Below, piece by piece: positions 7,131-14,546 of a stretch of 21,405 bases of DNA. A program made the translations under genes and the position numbers. A model generated the notes under the pieces. It was not told the origin of the DNA. It worked only from the letters and a program-made list of their open reading frames with translations, and searched no databases. Numbering within the stretch: position 1 is the stretch's first letter; the number at the start of each line of letters is the position of its first letter. Origin of the DNA: an uncultured Erysipelotrichaceae bacterium (GTDB lineage Bacteria; Bacillota_I; Bacilli_A; Erysipelotrichales; Erysipelotrichaceae); the NCBI GenBank assembly GCA_937874965.1, contig CALNCD010000186.1, positions 1-21,405 of the forward strand, given 5' to 3'.

Positions 7131-7811
7131 ATGATTCAAGGGATTATAAAGAAGCGGAAAAGAAGAACAGGCATGGCATTGTTCTTTTCATTTGTTTCAG
7201 GGTATGTGAACGGTCTGGGACTGCTGGTGCTGGGGGATGTGTTCCTTTCGTTTATGAGCGGCAATTCGACACGGCTCGGAATTCAATTGGCGAAGGGTGA
7301 TATGGGGGCAATGTTCAAGTACGGTTCGGTGCTTGTCGCTTTCATCGCTGGAGCATTTATCGGTGATCTTTTGGTCTCAGTCATCAAAAAGGAGCGGCTA
7401 TTGGTCATAGTGGGAGCGGAAATTATCCTGCTTTGCTTAACGTTGCTGCTGCTTCAATCCAGACCGGTCAGCTGGGTCACCTTTCTTCCGCTAACTGTAG
7501 CAATGGGCGTTCAGAATCATGCTCAGATAACAGTTAAGGACACAGTTCTCGGAAAAAGCTATGTCTCTGGACAGCTCTTTGCTTTAGGGGTTGCTTTATC
7601 AAAGGCTTGTCAGGGAAAGCAGTACTGGTCGCAATCTTTGATCTGCGGTTTAGGATGGCTTTTCTTTATCGTTGGCGGAAGTGCAGGAACCCTCTTGGTG
7701 ATTGCTGCCGGTACAACAAATGCAGTCTTGTTTCTTATTGCAGTCCTGGGTGGATTGCTGTTTTGGCTGTTTGCCTTGGAATTTATGGAGAGCAGAGTTC
7801 TTGCAGCATGA
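7131..7811 (+). CDS. YoaK/DUF1275 family membrane protein
   Basis: A 226-residue integral membrane protein of the YoaK (DUF1275) family, with about six hydrophobic helices. The family marks are FMSGNSTRLG (41-50) and the mid-protein AMGVQNHAQ (124-132). The N-terminus is basic (KKRKRRTG), expected to stay in the cytoplasm. Function is not established for the family. The ATG at 7131 has an AGAGG directly against it and a GGGG seven bases earlier, so the start is a little uncertain; the ATG at 7173 (residue 15) is an alternative. The gene has its own promoter and is not part of the flanking PTS operons. Confidence 0.82.
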   Translation: MIQGIIKKRKRRTGMALFFSFVSGYVNGLGLLVLGDVFLSFMSGNSTRLGIQLAKGDMGAMFKYGSVLVAFIAGAFIGDLLVSVIKKERLLVIVGAEIILLCLTLLLLQSRPVSWVTFLPLTVAMGVQNHAQITVKDTVLGKSYVSGQLFALGVALSKACQGKQYWSQSLICGLGWLFFIVGGSAGTLLVIAAGTTNAVLFLIAVLGGLLFWLFALEFMESRVLAA

Positions 7812-7832
7812 AATAATTAAGCGTACAGGTAA

Positions 7833-7850
7833 ATTGATGTTGACATCAAT
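7833..7850. promoter_or_regulatory. 18-bp palindrome over the -35 of the beta-glucoside promoter
   Basis: ATTGATGT (7833-7840), a TG centre, then ACATCAAT (7843-7850): a perfect eight-base inverted repeat covering the -35 hexamer. It does not match the catabolite repressor (cre) consensus. It may be an operator that adds repression on top of antitermination. Confidence 0.4.
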
Positions 7851-7868
7851 CAGGATTAAACGTATTAT
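7840..7868 (+). promoter_or_regulatory. Consensus promoter of the beta-glucoside operon
   Basis: TTGACA (7840-7845) and TATTAT (7863-7868) with a 17-base spacer. Transcription should begin near 7875, only a few bases before the RAT element, as in classic antitermination leaders. Confidence 0.75.
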
Positions 7869-7877
7869 AGGGGCACA

Positions 7878-7911
7878 GGATAGTTACTTCTAGGCTTTAG
7901 AAGGCTTTACC
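7878..7911 (+). promoter_or_regulatory. RAT antiterminator element for the LicT-type protein
   Basis: The element opens with GGATAGTTACT, one change from the GGATTGTTACT start of known BglG/LicT targets, and closes with AGGCTTTACC, matching the AGGCAAAACC end except for the central bases. Between them CTTCTA (7887-7892) pairs with TAGAAG (7898-7903), giving the expected stem-loop. Its 3' part is also the 5' arm of the next terminator, so the two folds exclude each other. It sits just upstream of a gene for exactly this class of antiterminator. Confidence 0.8.
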
Positions 7912-7946
7912 TTTCAAGACATGAGTTTTGGGGTGAAGTCTTTTTT
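7901..7946 (+). terminator. Attenuator terminator overlapping the RAT element
   Basis: AAGGCTTTACC (7901-7911) pairs fully with GGTGAAGTCTT (7932-7942), counting two G-U pairs, and T residues run from 7941 to 7946. Its left arm lies inside the RAT, so RAT folding stabilised by the antiterminator would stop it forming. Confidence 0.8.
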
Positions 7947-8195
7947 GTTGGTATTCGCGATAGAGACAAGCGAAAGACGGGTCTGGCCAATCTCCGGGAC
8001 AACTGAATTGATACGGATAAACGGGAGGTGATAGTGCGCACAGGATCCGGCAGGCGCAGATGCACAGAGACATGAAACAATCGACGATTACAATGTTTTG
8101 ATAGAGCGGTTTGCTCCTGCGAGTGAACAGGATATAGTAGTGAACAAGAAGAGGATCGGCAGCGGTTTTCAGAAAAGACAGAAAGTGATGTAACT
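7947..8195 (+). other. Long leader between attenuator and antiterminator gene
   Basis: About 250 bases separate the attenuator from the antiterminator start, longer than usual. No complete gene is visible. A strong GGGAGGTGAT site (8023-8032) precedes a 13-codon frame, GTG 8034 to TGA 8073-8075. A separate open frame from 8035 to the TAA at 8193-8195 looks protein-like (NVLIERFAPASEQDIVVNKK) but lacks a start. This may be a gene relic or a leader peptide; I cannot tell which. Confidence 0.25.
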
Positions 8196-9020
8196 ATGAT
8201 AGCCATAAAGAAAATAAATAATAATGTTTCACTATGTGTCGATGACAACGGCGTTGAACTCATTGCTTTCGGGAAGGGCATCGGATATCGTGAACATCCA
8301 TATGAAATCGAGGATTTAACGCTGATTCAGCGGACATTCTATGGGTTGAAACCACAGTTTATCGATTTAATCCAGACAATCCCGGAAAATATTATTGAAA
8401 TATCCCTGAGAATTGTTGAATTGACGAATACCACCGTTGCATTGTTGGCTAATTCCAATGTGGTTTTCACCTTGGCTGACCATATCAATTTCGCAATTAC
8501 CCGTCATCATTCCGGGGTCAAAGTCAAGTATAACTGGTATGGGGATATTGCCTACAAATTTCAGAAGGAAGTTGAAGTCGGAAAGATTGCGCTTGCAATG
8601 ATTGAGCAGGAAACCGGTGTCAGCTTAGCGGCTAATGAAGCTTTCGGTATCGCAATTCATCTCATTAATGCAGAGAGTGAACAATCGGATACACCCAACT
8701 ATGACATCGAAGTACTGGTCCAGAAATTGGTTAAGATTGTCGAGGATAGATTTCAAACGACAATTGCCAGCGGAAGCTTCAGTTATGTCAGATTTCATTC
8801 CCATATCCTGTTCTTGGTGGATCGAGTCCAGCATAATACCAGAATCAGCACTGAGAATATCCAGATGTTTTATGTTTTGAAGTACGAATATGCGCAAGCC
8901 TACGACTGTGCACTTGCGATGGCACGTCTTTTTTCGGCGAATTTGAAGATTACGTTGAATGACGAAGAAATACTGTATCTCATTATTCATATTAACCGAT
9001 TAGGATCGCGTGAGGGCTAA
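8196..9020 (+). CDS. licT: BglG/LicT-family transcriptional antiterminator
   Basis: A 274-residue RNA-binding antiterminator. Residues 1-55 form the CAT RNA-binding domain (MIAIKKINNNVSL, then the IAFGKGIGYRE loop). PRD1 (about 65-165) has H96 in LADHINFA and H155 in GIAIHLINAE. PRD2 (about 170-274) has H203 in FHSHILFLVDR and H265 in LIIHINRLG. All four regulatory histidines of the family are present. It should dimerise when its substrate is imported, bind the RAT at 7878-7911 and prevent the overlapping terminator from forming, while phosphorylation of PRD1 by its own EII would switch it off. The next two genes are its targets: EIIBC and phospho-beta-glucosidase. Confidence 0.9.
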   Translation: MIAIKKINNNVSLCVDDNGVELIAFGKGIGYREHPYEIEDLTLIQRTFYGLKPQFIDLIQTIPENIIEISLRIVELTNTTVALLANSNVVFTLADHINFAITRHHSGVKVKYNWYGDIAYKFQKEVEVGKIALAMIEQETGVSLAANEAFGIAIHLINAESEQSDTPNYDIEVLVQKLVKIVEDRFQTTIASGSFSYVRFHSHILFLVDRVQHNTRISTENIQMFYVLKYEYAQAYDCALAMARLFSANLKITLNDEEILYLIIHINRLGSREG

Positions 9021-9045
9021 TCGGTATTCCACAGAAAGGGAATCT

Positions 9046-10437
9046 ATGTCAAAAGAAGAAAAACAACGACAATTAGCGACAAGAATTATTACGACAGTCG
9101 GCGGCAAGGAGAATGTGATCCAGGTTGCGCATTGCATCACCCGATTACGTTTTTATGTCAAAGATAAAAGCAGGATTGATCTACAGCAGCTTCAGGCTCT
9201 GGATGGCGTTGTTGGAACGCAATGGCAGGGTGAGCAGTTCCAGATTGTCATCGGGCAAGATGTGGCAGATGTCTATCGTGAGGTCAGCGCCCAGCTGGGA
9301 ATGGATGTAAAAGAGCAGTTAAGTGAAAATCTGGATACGACAAAGAAAGGCAGGGTCACCCTGGCGGCATTCTTTGACGGTATATCCGGCGCGATTACAC
9401 CATTGCTTCCGATTCTGATCGGTGGGGGAATGATTAAAGTGATTCTGATGCTTGCCATTCAGTTCAGTCTGATCGGCAAGACGAATCAAACCTATGTTGT
9501 CCTATCCTTTGCAACAGATGCAGTGTTTTATTTTCTGCCGGTGTTTATCGGCGCTACCGGGGCACGCAAGTTCGGGGCGAATATGGGATTGGGGATGCTT
9601 TTGGGATCAATTCTGGTTTTCCCAGGATTTGTGAGTGCGATCGCTGAAGGAACCAGCCTGTCAATTTTCAGCCTGCCGATCTATGCAACAACCTATGGAA
9701 AATCTGTCTTTCCGATGATTATGACGACCTTCGTGCTTGCCATTGTCGAGAAGACAATCACACGTTTTTCTCCAAAGATTGTCCGTTCGATCCTTGTTCC
9801 TTTTTTAGCGCTTTTAATCATGATTCCGCTCATGCTGGTTGTGATTGCGCCAATCGGTGATATTATCGGAACCTATCTTGCAACAGCGATATTCTGGCTC
9901 TATGACACCACCGGTTTTATCAGCGTAGGTATTCTATCAGCCGTGTTCGCGATTCTTGTGATGACCGGAACACAGCATGCCCTACTGCCGGTTGTATTCA
10001 CTGTAATGGCAGCCTCAGGATTTGAACCGATGATTATCTTTGCGAATACATTGTATACCATCAATCAAGGAGTAGTTACCTTAGCTGTAGGCATCAAGGA
10101 AAAGAATCCCGAGGTTAAATCGACTGCGTTTGCGGCAACGGTCTCGTCGTTTGTGGCCGGTATTTCGGAGCCGGCCTTGTTTGGGTTTACCCTGAAAAAT
10201 AAAGTCTTGCTGGTCAGTTCCATGGTCGGTTGTTTCTTTGGTGGACTCTATGGTGGAATTACGGGCGTCGGAATCTATCAGCTTCCTGGTTCAGTCGGAT
10301 TTCTAGTGGCCCCGGCGTTCTACAATGGAAATACATGGTCAATACTCAACTTCTTTATTGCGGTATTTATTGCATGTGCGATTACGTTTGCTGGCTGTTA
10401 CTTTATCGCATTGAAAAAGAACAAGGAGGTCAACTGA
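9046..10437 (+). CDS. PTS EIIBC, beta-glucoside family
   Basis: A glucose-superfamily transporter with an EIIB domain (about 1-85) joined to EIIC (about 100-460). The phosphocysteine is C30 in VAHCITRLRF. EIIC has about ten membrane helices and the substrate-loop signature GISEPALFGF near residue 372. I chose the ATG at 9046 (463 residues) because AGAAAGGG sits five bases before it; an in-frame GTG at 9010 would overlap the antiterminator gene and has no ribosome site. There is no C-terminal EIIA domain, unlike many BglP/BglF proteins, so it must borrow a glucose-type EIIA encoded elsewhere. Linkage to a 6-phospho-beta-glucosidase indicates beta-glucosides such as cellobiose, salicin or arbutin as substrates. 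Confidence 0.88.
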   Translation: MSKEEKQRQLATRIITTVGGKENVIQVAHCITRLRFYVKDKSRIDLQQLQALDGVVGTQWQGEQFQIVIGQDVADVYREVSAQLGMDVKEQLSENLDTTKKGRVTLAAFFDGISGAITPLLPILIGGGMIKVILMLAIQFSLIGKTNQTYVVLSFATDAVFYFLPVFIGATGARKFGANMGLGMLLGSILVFPGFVSAIAEGTSLSIFSLPIYATTYGKSVFPMIMTTFVLAIVEKTITRFSPKIVRSILVPFLALLIMIPLMLVVIAPIGDIIGTYLATAIFWLYDTTGFISVGILSAVFAILVMTGTQHALLPVVFTVMAASGFEPMIIFANTLYTINQGVVTLAVGIKEKNPEVKSTAFAATVSSFVAGISEPALFGFTLKNKVLLVSSMVGCFFGGLYGGITGVGIYQLPGSVGFLVAPAFYNGNTWSILNFFIAVFIACAITFAGCYFIALKKNKEVN

Positions 10438-11823
10438 ATGTTGAAGCATGACTTTCTTTGGGGAGGATCGGTGTCATCCATGCAGACTGAAGGAGCCTGG
10501 GATCTCGATGGTCGAGGCCCATCTATCTACGATGTTCGCAAGATTAAAGCAAACTATTCGGATTGGAAAGTAGGCATTGATTTCTACCACACCTATAAAG
10601 AGGACATTCAGTTATTCAAACACTTAGGATTAAAAGCTTATCGTTTCTCTATTTCCTGGTCACGGATTCTTCCGCAGGGCGAAGGCGCGGTGAATGAACC
10701 GGGCTTGGCCTTTTATGAAAGGGTCATTGATGAGTTGATTGCTAACGGCATTGAGCCGATGATCTGTGTCTATCATTTTGATTTGCCGCTTGCTTTGTAC
10801 GAGACATATGGCGGATGGCAAAGCAAACAGACACTGAAGGCGTGGAAACAGCTTATCGATATTCTTGTGCAACGTTTCAGCTCAAAAGTTAAGTATTGGA
10901 TTCCATTCAATGAACAGAACGTTTCTTACTGCGGGATTGATTTGATCAGCCCGGAACTCGGTCCATTGAGTGATGAAGAAAAAGATAAACTATCCCTTGA
11001 AATCTGGCACAATACAAATGTAGCCGGTGCGTATCTCAGACAGCAACTTCGATTTGGTAATCCCAAAGCGTTATCGGGAGGCATGATTAATTACTCTGCC
11101 ATTTATCCTGAAGACAGCAATCCCAAGGCGGTATTGAATGCTTCGCTGCTCAGTGACGGAGTAAATCATGCTTCGCTGGAAGTGATGGCCAGAGGGCAGT
11201 ATCCCAATTTCATTACCTCCGCATGGAAGGGGATCGAACCGACTATCCTTGCCGGAGAACTGGAACTGATCCAGGAATATCCTGTGGATTTCATCGGGTT
11301 TAGCTACTATGTTTCCCGGGTTGCTGATTCAAGTCGCAATCAAGGCGTTCTTCCTTCCCAGCTCAGCTGGTTTGTAGAGCGTATCATCACTGGGGAGATA
11401 GAAAAGAACCCGTATCTTGAGAGCAGTGAATGGGGATGGACAATTGACAGCACAGGGCTTAGGCTGGCACTTAAGGATATCTACTATCGCTATCATCTTC
11501 CTGTGATGATTATGGAGTCCGGAATCGGTGTGAAAGAACATCTGAATGAAGAGAAGACGATAGACGATGAATATCGGATCGAGTATTTTAGAGCGCATAT
11601 TCAAACCTTGAAAGATGCAGTCAATTATGATGGTGTGGAATGCCTGGGCTTTCTGACATGGGCACCGATTGATATACTCAGCTCAAAGGGCGAGATGAAG
11701 AAACGGTATGGATTCATCTATGCCAATCGGGAGGAAAAGGATCTTTTGGACCTAAGACGCTACAAGAAGGCAAGTTTTGCATGGTTCAGAAAGGTCATTG
11801 ATTCAAACGGAGAAATCCTCTAG
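10438..11823 (+). CDS. 6-phospho-beta-glucosidase, GH1 family
   Basis: A 461-residue cytoplasmic glycoside hydrolase of family 1, full length. It begins DFLWGGSVSSMQTEGAW and contains FSISWSRILPQG (70-81). The acid/base glutamate is E159 in WIPFNEQN and the nucleophile is E360 in VMIMESGIG. The phosphate pocket typical of 6-phospho enzymes is present near the C-terminus as SSKGEMKKRYGFIYA (415-429): serine, lysine and tyrosine spaced as in phospho-beta-glycosidases. It hydrolyses the 6-phosphorylated beta-glucoside delivered by the preceding EIIBC to glucose 6-phosphate and an aglycone or glucose. The ATG abuts the EIIBC stop and an AAGGAGG site lies within the end of that gene. The active-site surroundings (FNEQN, ESG) deviate from the usual FNEIN/ENG but keep both acids. 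Confidence 0.9.
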   Translation: MLKHDFLWGGSVSSMQTEGAWDLDGRGPSIYDVRKIKANYSDWKVGIDFYHTYKEDIQLFKHLGLKAYRFSISWSRILPQGEGAVNEPGLAFYERVIDELIANGIEPMICVYHFDLPLALYETYGGWQSKQTLKAWKQLIDILVQRFSSKVKYWIPFNEQNVSYCGIDLISPELGPLSDEEKDKLSLEIWHNTNVAGAYLRQQLRFGNPKALSGGMINYSAIYPEDSNPKAVLNASLLSDGVNHASLEVMARGQYPNFITSAWKGIEPTILAGELELIQEYPVDFIGFSYYVSRVADSSRNQGVLPSQLSWFVERIITGEIEKNPYLESSEWGWTIDSTGLRLALKDIYYRYHLPVMIMESGIGVKEHLNEEKTIDDEYRIEYFRAHIQTLKDAVNYDGVECLGFLTWAPIDILSSKGEMKKRYGFIYANREEKDLLDLRRYKKASFAWFRKVIDSNGEIL

Positions 11824-11904
11824 GTGCTATTGTCCGAAAAAGATGAAAAGGATCGTCATAATTGAAACCTTTACTGAGGAGTATCAACCACTGAACGTCT
11901 GTAC

Positions 11905-11938
11905 GGCGTGCTGCTTATGATAGCAGTCCGCCTTTTTT
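11905..11938 (+). terminator. Terminator of the beta-glucoside operon
   Basis: GGCG (11905-11908) pairs with CGCC (11929-11932) and CTGC with GCAG inside, with a small mismatch loop between, then six T residues (11933-11938). Confidence 0.75.
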
Positions 11939-11943
11939 CTTTC

Positions 11944-11972
11944 TTGACAAGTGATCAATCGTTCACTATAAT
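11944..11972 (+). promoter_or_regulatory. Perfect consensus promoter of the TetR operon
   Basis: TTGACA (11944-11949) and TATAAT (11967-11972), 17 bases apart. A promoter this strong in front of a repressor gene is normally held down by the repressor itself. Confidence 0.85.
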
Positions 11973-11993
11973 AACGGTGAACAACTGATCACT
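11950..11993. promoter_or_regulatory. Two inverted copies of a TetR-type operator
   Basis: Site 1 (11950-11967) is AGTGATCAATCGTTCACT and fills the promoter spacer; site 2 (11976-11993) is GGTGAACAACTGATCACT. The reverse complement of site 1 closely matches site 2, with shared pattern GTGAAC-N4-TGATCAC, and each site is itself an imperfect palindrome. Together they flank the -10 box, so a bound TetR dimer pair would shut the promoter. Confidence 0.7.
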
Positions 11994-12015
11994 TTATGAG
12001 TTGAAGGAGGTTTCT

Positions 12016-12651
12016 ATGCCCAAAGGAAAAGCACGGGATACAAAGGATGTTATTTTGACTGTCGCACTGAAGCTGTTTTCTGAAAGAGGCTATGAGGGAG
12101 TCGGTATCCGGGATATCGCGAAAGAAATCGGGATACGTGAGAGCGCCCTGTATAAGCATTACAGCGGTAAACAGGCTATCTTCGACTCGATTCTCAAAGA
12201 TATCGAACGGCGGTATCACGCGTATTTTTCGGACTTTCGTTCTTCTGAAAGCATGAGCGGTATTTTCAAGGGCGAGGGTGGGGCCAAGGAGGATTTGTTC
12301 CGGATCAGCGCAGCAATGTTTCAGTTCTATCTCAAAAATGACTATGGCTCACAACTTCGTAGACTGTTGACAACGGAACAGTACAGAACCTCTGATGCAG
12401 GCCGCTTTTTTCGTGAATTGATAGTAGACAATGGGTTGGATGACATAGCGAGGGTGTTCGATGATCTGAAGAAGAACGGTGAGTGCATTGACGTTGACTC
12501 AAGGGTAATGGCGCTGCAGTTTTATTCGCCATTGTATTTGCTGTTATCAAAATATGACAATCAGCCTGACAACTATGACGAAGCCTTGTCTTTTTTGGAG
12601 AAGCACATCACAGTCTTCAATGAAATCTATCTGAAGGGGGATCGGCAATGA
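12016..12651 (+). CDS. TetR-family repressor, probably self-regulating
   Basis: A 211-residue TetR-type regulator. The N-terminal helix-turn-helix (about 8-55) includes ILTVALKLFSERGYEGVGIR and the recognition helix region ESALYKHYSGKQAIFDSIL. The rest is a helical ligand-binding and dimer domain without recognisable ligand motifs. I start it at ATG 12016, which has AAGGAGG (12004-12010) five bases before it; an upstream TTG at 12001 overlaps that site and is unlikely. Two operator copies in its own promoter point to autoregulation. It overlaps the next gene by four bases, so the membrane protein and flavodoxin that follow are its likely targets. Confidence 0.88.
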   Translation: MPKGKARDTKDVILTVALKLFSERGYEGVGIRDIAKEIGIRESALYKHYSGKQAIFDSILKDIERRYHAYFSDFRSSESMSGIFKGEGGAKEDLFRISAAMFQFYLKNDYGSQLRRLLTTEQYRTSDAGRFFRELIVDNGLDDIARVFDDLKKNGECIDVDSRVMALQFYSPLYLLLSKYDNQPDNYDEALSFLEKHITVFNEIYLKGDRQ

Positions 12652-13016
12652 ATGGAATAGCAGTTCTGATAGGAGAGTGGCTGATTACCGGTGTGATTGT
12701 CTATGCGGGACTCTCAGGAAAGCAAATACTGTTTATTAATGGGCCTAGATCAGCTGTTTTGACATTAGGGGCGATCGGATTTGCCATGTGTATGATTATG
12801 CCGACAATCGGAAAGTTTATCAGCAATGCGCCTGCCCATCCGCTCACCATTATGGGATATGCCTTTGGGATAATCGCATTGCTGACGACAGCAGCACAAC
12901 TCTTCAGATGGAAAATTCCCGGACTTTCCGATCCGAGAGCTGCACTCCTGATCGTTGCTGGATGCATAGTTATCAAGTCGATTATCGGCCGGCTTGCTCC
13001 ACTCGTCTTTAAATAG
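12648..13016 (+). CDS. Small four-helix membrane protein, unknown function
   Basis: A 122-residue hydrophobic protein with four predicted membrane helices at about 5-22, 37-55, 66-84 and 97-114, and short loops. A conserved-looking NAPAHPLTIMGY segment leads into helix 3. I do not recognise a named family. The start overlaps the repressor stop by four bases (ATGA) and uses GGGG bases within the repressor gene, so it is co-translated. Its place between a TetR repressor and a flavodoxin suggests a membrane partner in a stress or redox response, but this is inference only. Confidence 0.75.
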   Translation: MNGIAVLIGEWLITGVIVYAGLSGKQILFINGPRSAVLTLGAIGFAMCMIMPTIGKFISNAPAHPLTIMGYAFGIIALLTTAAQLFRWKIPGLSDPRAALLIVAGCIVIKSIIGRLAPLVFK

Positions 13017-13039
13017 ACGGAAGAAAGAGGGAATCATTT

Positions 13040-13450
13040 ATGATGATTGAAGTGCGTTATTATTCAAAAACAGGCAATACAGCGACAATTGCCGATGCGA
13101 TTGCGAAGCAGGCAGGGGTAGTTGCGAAGCCGATTAACGAGCCCATCTATGGTGAAGTTGATCTGTTGTTCTTGGGAACCGGACTCTATGCATTTGACAT
13201 TGACCCGGAACTTAAGGACTACATCTTGACCTTGAATCCGGATAAAATCAAAAAGGTTGTTGTATTCAGTACAGCAGCAATTGTTAAGTCTGCTTATGAA
13301 AAAACAAAAAAACACCTTCAAGCACAGGGACTTACCGTATCGGATGATGAATATCATTGTCCAGGACACTACATGATTCTGCGTAAAGGTCATCCGAATG
13401 GAGAAGATATTAAAAGAGCTGAACAGTTTGCAAGGGCAATCCTTGGATAG
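13040..13450 (+). CDS. Short flavodoxin-family protein
   Basis: A 136-residue flavodoxin-like protein. The FMN phosphate loop is YYSKTGNTATIA (7-18), matching the T/S-x-T-G-N-T pattern of flavodoxins. Later strands include DLLFLGTGLYAF and VVVFSTAAIV, the two flavin-facing loop regions. It should be cytoplasmic and carry electrons or reduce a small substrate with FMN. It is the third gene of the TetR operon, 23 bases after the membrane protein, with an AGAGGG ribosome site. An ATG pair at the start leaves one codon of uncertainty. Confidence 0.82.
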   Translation: MMIEVRYYSKTGNTATIADAIAKQAGVVAKPINEPIYGEVDLLFLGTGLYAFDIDPELKDYILTLNPDKIKKVVVFSTAAIVKSAYEKTKKHLQAQGLTVSDDEYHCPGHYMILRKGHPNGEDIKRAEQFARAILG

Positions 13451-13477
13451 TCAGGGAGGGCAAAAGACAGTGAATCC

Positions 13478-13630
13478 ATGGGCAATAAAAACGGCACAGT
13501 GACAGAACTATACCGCTTTTCGTTCAATGCAGGCGTTGAATGGGCTTTTATTCTTAAGGGAAAAGAATGGATGATGAATGCTACACACGGATATAGACGG
13601 TATGGGAGGGTCAGGGAAGATCTGAAATGA
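13478..13630 (+). CDS. Possible 50-residue protein of unknown function
   Basis: An open frame from ATG 13478 to TGA 13628 encodes a 50-residue basic, aromatic-rich peptide (LYRFSFNAGVEWAFILKGKE within it). A GTG at 13499 is another possible start. No ribosome site lies at a good distance; GGGAGGG at 13454-13460 is about 17 bases upstream. It overlaps the end of the convergent gene by 20 bases. It may be a gene fragment or chance. Confidence 0.25.
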   Translation: MGNKNGTVTELYRFSFNAGVEWAFILKGKEWMMNATHGYRRYGRVREDLK

Positions 13631-14543
13631 ATTGCTGCCTGAATATCTCTTCCTGATTCTGTGAGAAACGCTCCAGCCATTGATCCGGCTGATAGTAGGC
13701 AATGATATCTTCCGGGACCGGGTGATAAGGAGAATTCAGGAAATCAAGCAATGAGTCTTCGTCATCATGATCCAGAATAAAGATGTTTTGAGGATTATAG
13801 AACTGATAGGCACGAATACTGATATTTGTCGTGATCAGTTTACGATGGTAGAAAATCGATTCCATACTTCTTAGCGTTATCCCTTGCTGGGTTTCTTTGA
13901 GAACCTCAAGGATTGCTTTGCTGTTGAGGAACAGCTTGATGTATTCGGGATAAGGGATATATGGAGCAGCCGGAATGGTTTCAAAATCAATTGCATGAAT
14001 CAGTGTCCGTAGCCCATGGTCTTCAAAATGATTCATTAATGAAAGAATCCGTGATTCCCGACCGCCGTTCTTACCGCCAAAGAAGACATCATATTCAGTG
14101 AAGGAAGGATAAGTGTCGTGGCTGTGCTTGTAAAAAGTCGAGTTGTATTTCAGGGTATAGCTTCGGGCATCTTGAGGGGTGAAGGTATAGATGTCATCCA
14201 CCCATTGGTTACTCTGCAACGTTGAAATTACCCTCAGCTTTTCAGAATCGATGAGATTCCAGATGTAGAAAATAATCCGGGCTGTGGTTTTTGATCGAAC
14301 GGCATGGGCCATCCATGGTTGAAAACCATAATCCAGAAAGATGATGGTATCATAGTCCTGAACGTGATGAATCCAGGAACCTAAGGAATAATCAAGGGAA
14401 GCGAGCGGCTGATCTTTTTTCTGTTCAATTGCATCAAAGTAGGCGTCATCAGTTTGTTTAAGCACCGCGGAGACGTCAAATTCAGTGATCGCGGGAAAGA
14501 AATAGAGGGCTGTATTTTTTACGAGCAATAGGGTTTTATTCAT
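13611..14543 (-). CDS. Polysaccharide-type glycosyltransferase-like protein
   Basis: A 310-residue soluble protein on the minus strand. It has alternating strands such as YDTIIFLDYGF (64-74) and ARIIFYIWNL (88-97), and a late segment QQGITLRSMESIFYHRKLIT (219-238) followed by FYNPQNIFIL. That late block resembles the donor-site region of GT-B-like proteins found in capsule and lipopolysaccharide loci (RfaS or CgeB-like), but no catalytic assignment is possible. GGAG eight bases before the ATG is a good ribosome site and lies inside the end of the truncated frame at 14547-14765, whose stop is three bases before this ATG. The gene is convergent with the TetR operon and divergent from the DeoR operon. 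It looks like the surviving part of a once larger surface-polysaccharide operon. Confidence 0.6.
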   Translation of the reverse strand: MNKTLLLVKNTALYFFPAITEFDVSAVLKQTDDAYFDAIEQKKDQPLASLDYSLGSWIHHVQDYDTIIFLDYGFQPWMAHAVRSKTTARIIFYIWNLIDSEKLRVISTLQSNQWVDDIYTFTPQDARSYTLKYNSTFYKHSHDTYPSFTEYDVFFGGKNGGRESRILSLMNHFEDHGLRTLIHAIDFETIPAAPYIPYPEYIKLFLNSKAILEVLKETQQGITLRSMESIFYHRKLITTNISIRAYQFYNPQNIFILDHDDEDSLLDFLNSPYHPVPEDIIAYYQPDQWLERFSQNQEEIFRQQFISDLP

Positions 14544-14546
14544 CAG

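Noticed and set aside
7833..7850. Catabolite repressor (cre) site at the beta-glucoside promoter
   Set aside because: The palindrome does not fit the TGWAANCGNTNWCA pattern; no convincing cre site was found near the other promoters either.
7907..8281. Minus-strand frame of 124 codons in the beta-glucoside leader
   Set aside because: It runs through the attenuator terminator and into the antiterminator gene; serine- and arginine-rich low-quality translation typical of an antisense shadow.
9010..9045. Upstream GTG start for the beta-glucoside EIIBC
   Set aside because: It overlaps the antiterminator gene and lacks a ribosome site, while ATG 9046 has a good one and fits the family N-terminus.
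11843..11920. 25-codon frame between the glucosidase and the terminator
   Set aside because: No ribosome site, and its end lies inside the terminator stem; probably chance.
12001..12015. TTG start for the TetR gene
   Set aside because: The TTG overlaps the AAGGAGG site that clearly serves ATG 12016.
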